DNA of 64,000 bases from Porticoccaceae bacterium (GTDB lineage: Bacteria > Pseudomonadota > Gammaproteobacteria > Pseudomonadales > Porticoccaceae), in NCBI GenBank assembly GCA_026005035.1, contig BPKH01000002.1:124001-188000 (forward strand), given 5' to 3'. Each line of letters starts with the position of its first letter. Position 1 is the first letter of the stretch. Position numbers and translations under genes: made by a program. Positions 61,283 through 64,000 of the stretch are shown piece by piece. Below the pieces are notes generated by a model that searched no databases, was not told where the DNA came from, and saw nothing but the letters and a program-made list of their open reading frames with translations.

Positions 61283-61705
61283 ATGAAGAGCCTCAAGGGA
61301 ACCAAGACAGAAGAAAACCTGAAATACGCCTTTGCCGGCGAGTCTCAGGCCAACCGTCGCTACCTGTACTTTGCCGCCAAGGCGGACATCGAGGGCTACA
61401 ACGACGTGGCGGCGGTGTTCCGGTCCACCGCCGAGGGCGAAACCGGCCACGCCCACGGCCACCTGGAGTACCTGGAACAGGTGGGCGACCCCGCCACCGG
61501 TCTGCCCATCGGCAGCACCCGGGACAACCTCAAGGCGGCCATCGCCGGCGAAACCCACGAGTACACCGACATGTACCCCGGCATGGCCAAGACCGCCCGG
61601 GAAGAGGGCTTCGACGAGATCGCCGACTGGTTCGAAACCCTCGCCAAGGCGGAGCGCAGCCACGCCAACCGCTTCCAGAAGGCGCTCGACACTCTGGATA
61701 GCTGA
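61283..61705 (+). CDS. rbr: Rubrerythrin diiron domain protein
   Basis: A 140-residue ferritin-like diiron protein that reduces hydrogen peroxide in the cytosol of bacteria adapted to low oxygen. [53 protein letters not shown] and [11 protein letters not shown] supply the Glu and His ligands of both iron sites. The C-terminal rubredoxin-like domain of classic rubrerythrin is missing, so electrons must come from another protein, perhaps the Fe-S protein downstream. AGGAG is 8 bases before the ATG. Confidence 0.94.
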   Translation: MKSLKGTKTEENLKYAFAGESQANRRYLYFAAKADIEGYNDVAAVFRSTAEGETGHAHGHLEYLEQVGDPATGLPIGSTRDNLKAAIAGETHEYTDMYPGMAKTAREEGFDEIADWFETLAKAERSHANRFQKALDTLDS

Positions 61706-61727
61706 GCGCTCCTTTTCCATCACACCT

Positions 61728-61755
61728 CCCATCGGGCCCCTTGCGGCCCGATGGG
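61728..61755 (+). terminator. Strong hairpin after rubrerythrin
   Basis: A perfect 11-bp stem (CCCATCGGGCC 61728-61738, GGCCCGATGGG 61745-61755) with loop CCTTGC. No U-tract follows, so it may be a partial terminator or mRNA end protector that makes rubrerythrin transcripts more abundant than those of the downstream genes. Confidence 0.6.
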
Positions 61756-61796
61756 CTCCGCGCGCCCGCGGCGCGCGCCCCCGATCGAGGTGAACC

Positions 61797-63116
61797 ATGC
61801 GCGAAGGAAGCCTGGAAGCCCCCACCCGCCACCCCATCGACTGGCAGAGCGAGTCGTTCTGGGACGAAGCCGCCCTCGAGCGAGAACTCGAGCGGGTATT
61901 CGATATCTGCCACGGCTGTCGGCGGTGCGTGAACCTATGCAACGCCTTTCCCACCCTGTTCGACCTGGTGGACGAATCGGAGACCATGGAGATCGACGGG
62001 GTGGCCAAGAGCGACTTCGTCAAGGTGGTGGACGAGTGCTACCTGTGCGACCTGTGCTTCATGACCAAGTGTCCCTACGTTCCCCCCCACGAGTGGAACG
62101 TCGACTTCCCCCACCTGATGTTGCGCGCCAAGGCGGTCAAATTCCGCAAAGGGCAGGCGCGGCTGCGCGATCGGCTGCTGTCGAGCACCGACCTGCTCGG
62201 CAAGACCTTCGCCCGGCCCTTGGTGGCACCCCTGGTCAACGCCGCCAATGAGAGTCGCCCCCTGCGCAAGGTCCTCGCCGGCGTGCTCGGCGTCCATCCC
62301 GACGCGCCGCTGCCGAAGTTCCATGCCGACACCGGCCGCAAGCGGGCGCGCCGCGTAGCCGAGGCGGTGGAGCCGGTGGCCACCGACGCGACCCGCGGCA
62401 AAGTGGCCCTGTTCGTCACCTGTTACGGCAACTACAACAGCCCCCAGGTGGTGGAGGACCTGGTGCGGGTCTTCCAACACAACGGTATCGCCGTTCACCT
62501 GCCCGACCGGGAGGCCTGTTGCGGCATGCCCAAATTCGAGCAGGGCGATCTGGATTCGGTGGCCCGCGCGGCGCGGATCAACGTGCCCGCCCTCGCCGCC
62601 CTGGTGGACCAGGGCTATGACGTGGTCGCCCCCATTCCCTCCTGTGTGCTCATGTTCAAGCAGGAGCTGCCGCTTTTGCTGCCGGATGACCCCGACGTGA
62701 AGAAGGTCGCCGAGCGCACCTTCGATCCCTTCGAGTACTTGTGGCTGCGCCACAAGGCGGGCCTTTTGAAGACCGACTTCAAAAATCCCCTGGGCGACGT
62801 AAGCTACCAGGTGGCCTGCCACCTGCGGGTGCAGAACATCGGCCTGAAGACCCGCGACGTGCTCAAGCTCGTGCCCGGCACCGAGGTCTTCCCCATCGAG
62901 CGGTGCTCGGGGCACGACGGCACCTACGCCGTGCGCACCGAAAGCCACGACGCCTCGGTGCGCATCGCCCGCCCCGTGGCGCGCCAGGTGGCCGAGCGCA
63001 AGCCCGACCACTTCGCCAGCGACTGCCCCATGGCGGCCACCCAGATTGCCCACGTGGCGGGTTCGGTCTTGCCCGAGCACCCCATGAGCCTGTTGCGCCG
63101 CGCCTATGGCATCTAG
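61797..63116 (+). CDS. Heterodisulfide reductase-like Fe-S protein (GlpC/HdrD type)
   Basis: A 439-residue protein with two [4Fe-4S] ferredoxin-like sites in the N-terminal third (CHGCRRCVNLC and CYLCDLCFMTKCPYVPPHEW) and two CCG-like cysteine-rich domains, seen as REACCGMPKFEQGD and RCSGHDGTYAV. The order matches HdrD/GlpC/LutA type electron transfer proteins. The second CCG site reads SGHDG, lacking the second Cys. In other bacteria this protein is encoded with rubrerythrin and DUF3501, as here, and is presumed to reduce rubrerythrin. ATG 61797 follows GAGGTGA. Confidence 0.9.
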   Translation: MREGSLEAPTRHPIDWQSESFWDEAALERELERVFDICHGCRRCVNLCNAFPTLFDLVDESETMEIDGVAKSDFVKVVDECYLCDLCFMTKCPYVPPHEWNVDFPHLMLRAKAVKFRKGQARLRDRLLSSTDLLGKTFARPLVAPLVNAANESRPLRKVLAGVLGVHPDAPLPKFHADTGRKRARRVAEAVEPVATDATRGKVALFVTCYGNYNSPQVVEDLVRVFQHNGIAVHLPDREACCGMPKFEQGDLDSVARAARINVPALAALVDQGYDVVAPIPSCVLMFKQELPLLLPDDPDVKKVAERTFDPFEYLWLRHKAGLLKTDFKNPLGDVSYQVACHLRVQNIGLKTRDVLKLVPGTEVFPIERCSGHDGTYAVRTESHDASVRIARPVARQVAERKPDHFASDCPMAATQIAHVAGSVLPEHPMSLLRRAYGI

Positions 63117-63126
63117 GAGGAACGCC

Positions 63127-63711
63127 ATGGAACCCCTCACTCGCGCCGACCTGTTGAGCCTCGAGGCCTACGCCGAGCAGCGCGACGAGTTCCGGCGCCG
63201 CGTCATGGCCCACAAGCGCAACCGCGAAGTCCCCCTCGGCGACCACCTGCGGCTTCTGTTCGAGGACCGCCTCACCATCCAGTACCAGATTCAGGAGATG
63301 CTGCGCGCCGAGCGGATCTTCGAAGCGGAGGGAATCGAAGAGGAGCTCGCCGCCTACAATCCGTTGATCCCCGATGGCGACAACTGGAAGGCCACCCTGA
63401 TGATCGAATACCCCGACATCGAGGAGCGCCGGCGCGCCTTGGTGCGCCTGAAGGGGATCGAAGATCGGGTCTGGGTGCAGGTGGACGACCTGCCCCGCGT
63501 CTACGCCATCGCCGACGAGGACTTGGAGCGGGAAAACGAGCAGAAGACCTCGAGCGTCCACTTCCTGCGCTTCCAGCTCACCCCGGAGATGGTGCGGGCG
63601 GTGAAGGCCGGGGCGCCCATCGCCTGCGGCGTCGACCACCCGGAATACCAGGCCACTGTGGAGCGCCTGCCAGAGCCCGTGCGCGAAAGCCTCGCCGCCG
63701 ATCTCACCTGA
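63127..63711 (+). CDS. DUF3501 family protein
   Basis: A 194-residue soluble protein of unknown function that is found with rubrerythrin and the HdrD-like protein in many bacteria. The recognisable parts are VMAHKRNREVPLGDHLRLLFED, TIQYQIQEMLRAERIFE, LIPDGDNWKATLMIEYPD, and HFLRFQLTPEMV. It has no membrane segment and no obvious metal motif. An excellent AGGAGG site lies 5 bases before ATG 63127, 10 bases after the upstream stop. Confidence 0.87.
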   Translation: MEPLTRADLLSLEAYAEQRDEFRRRVMAHKRNREVPLGDHLRLLFEDRLTIQYQIQEMLRAERIFEAEGIEEELAAYNPLIPDGDNWKATLMIEYPDIEERRRALVRLKGIEDRVWVQVDDLPRVYAIADEDLERENEQKTSSVHFLRFQLTPEMVRAVKAGAPIACGVDHPEYQATVERLPEPVRESLAADLT

Positions 63712-63735
63712 GATCCACCTGAGCGGGGTTTTCCA

Positions 63736-63771
63736 CCCCGGATTGCGGCGCTGCGCGCCCCCATCCGGGCT
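63736..63771 (-). repeat. REP-like repeat, inverted copy at the third locus
   Basis: An inverted diverged copy, CCCCGGATTGCGGCGCTGCG through CCATCCGGGCT, begins 24 bases after the DUF3501 stop. With the direct copy at 63794 it makes an inverted pair, here in the opposite order to the other two loci. Confidence 0.7.
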
Positions 63772-63793
63772 TCGGCTATGCTGAAAAAACCGC

Positions 63794-63824
63794 GTAGCCC
63801 GGATGGAGCGAAGTGGAATCCGGG
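63794..63824 (+). repeat. REP-like repeat, copy 4
   Basis: The 31-base element GTAGCCCGGATGGAGCGAAG followed by TGGAATCCGGG. It differs from the others at one to three positions. The stretch from 63825 to the window end shows no coding sequence I can support. Confidence 0.85.
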
Positions 63825-63950
63825 AAAACCCAGCCCATCGCAACCGCTCCGAAGCCACGCCGCAATCTTCCGAAAGATTGGCCCACTCGTTACACTCGGT
63901 CCATGGACTGGGCAATCGCGCAATCGCCGCGGCGCGATGAGACCAAAAAG

Positions 63951-63973
63951 CCCCCCCGAGGGCCGGGTGGGGG
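63951..63973 (-). terminator. Possible terminator for a leftward gene beyond the window
   Basis: Read on the minus strand, CCCCC (63973-63969) and the G-run at 63957-63951 can pair and are followed by CTTTTT (63950-63945). This fits an intrinsic terminator for transcription coming from the right of the window. The stem is only five to six pairs, so support is modest. Confidence 0.4.
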
Positions 63974-64000
63974 TTGCTGACCGTGGACCCCTCGCGCCGC

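Noticed and set aside
63840-64000. A tRNA or small protein at the right edge
   Set aside because: No cloverleaf or ribosome site with a credible frame is visible. Only a weak leftward terminator-like hairpin can be supported.

Overview
The window is a very GC-rich stretch of a bacterial chromosome. Its gene content and order point to a gammaproteobacterium, probably of the Chromatiales or Ectothiorhodospiraceae kind: purM-purN beside a DUF2066 protein and hda, the arsC-wrbA-DUF2069 block, a PHB locus beside RegB/RegA, NasT/NasS-controlled nitrate assimilation, and short repeats with the core GTAGCCCGGATGGAGCG. No species can be named from this. Coding density is very high. Most neighbouring genes overlap by 4 to 11 bases, and GTG or TTG starts are common.

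Layout. 1-5.4 kb: an outer-membrane-like protein cut by the window edge, a DUF3014 protein, purN and purM (leftward); then DUF2066 and hda (rightward). 5.4-8.5 kb: leftward arsC-wrbA-DUF2069-sppA. 8.5-11.7 kb: yihY, a thioredoxin-like lipoprotein and acylphosphatase, a solitary Anbu protease (leftward) and tadA. 11.8-19.1 kb: polyhydroxybutyrate metabolism (phaZ, an acyl-CoA ligase, phaB, phaC) followed by the redox two-component pair regB/regA. 19.3-33.5 kb: a complete nitrate assimilation regulon: outer membrane porin, nasT-nasS, nrtABC, a flavoprotein, nasA, nirBD and the siroheme gene cobA. It is organised in three transcription units. Each starts with a sigma-54 type -24/-12 element followed by a hairpin or terminator in the leader, which is what NasS/NasT antitermination predicts. 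33.4-43.4 kb: an accessory block with a cytochrome P450 and a seven-gene glycan assembly cluster. 43.5-47.3 kb: molybdenum cofactor genes (moaC, moaD, moaE, mobA, moaB, moeA), which supply the cofactor of NasA. 47.4-50.1 kb: flavin reductase, sugar-dehydrogenase-like lipoprotein and aldo/keto reductase. 50.1-53.7 kb: aconitase, dodecin and a HupE-like protein. 54.0-60.6 kb: a TPP riboswitch followed by thiC-thiO-thiG-thiDE-thiS-thiF. 60.6-63.7 kb: an L,D-transpeptidase, then a rubrerythrin, Fe-S protein and DUF3501 group behind an unusually AT-rich promoter.

Two things stand out. First, the nitrate regulon shows the same promoter plus leader-hairpin design three times, making a compact NasT antitermination circuit readable from the DNA. 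Second, acnA, hupE and thiC, all between about 50.1 and 55.9 kb, are broken by many single-base indels while their protein sequence between the breaks is well conserved. Genes on both sides are intact. This looks like a patch of poor consensus sequence rather than real gene decay. A REP-like repeat family occurs at three loci, and one copy supplies the last 21 residues of mobA. I found no CRISPR array, rRNA, tRNA, insertion sequence or prophage.
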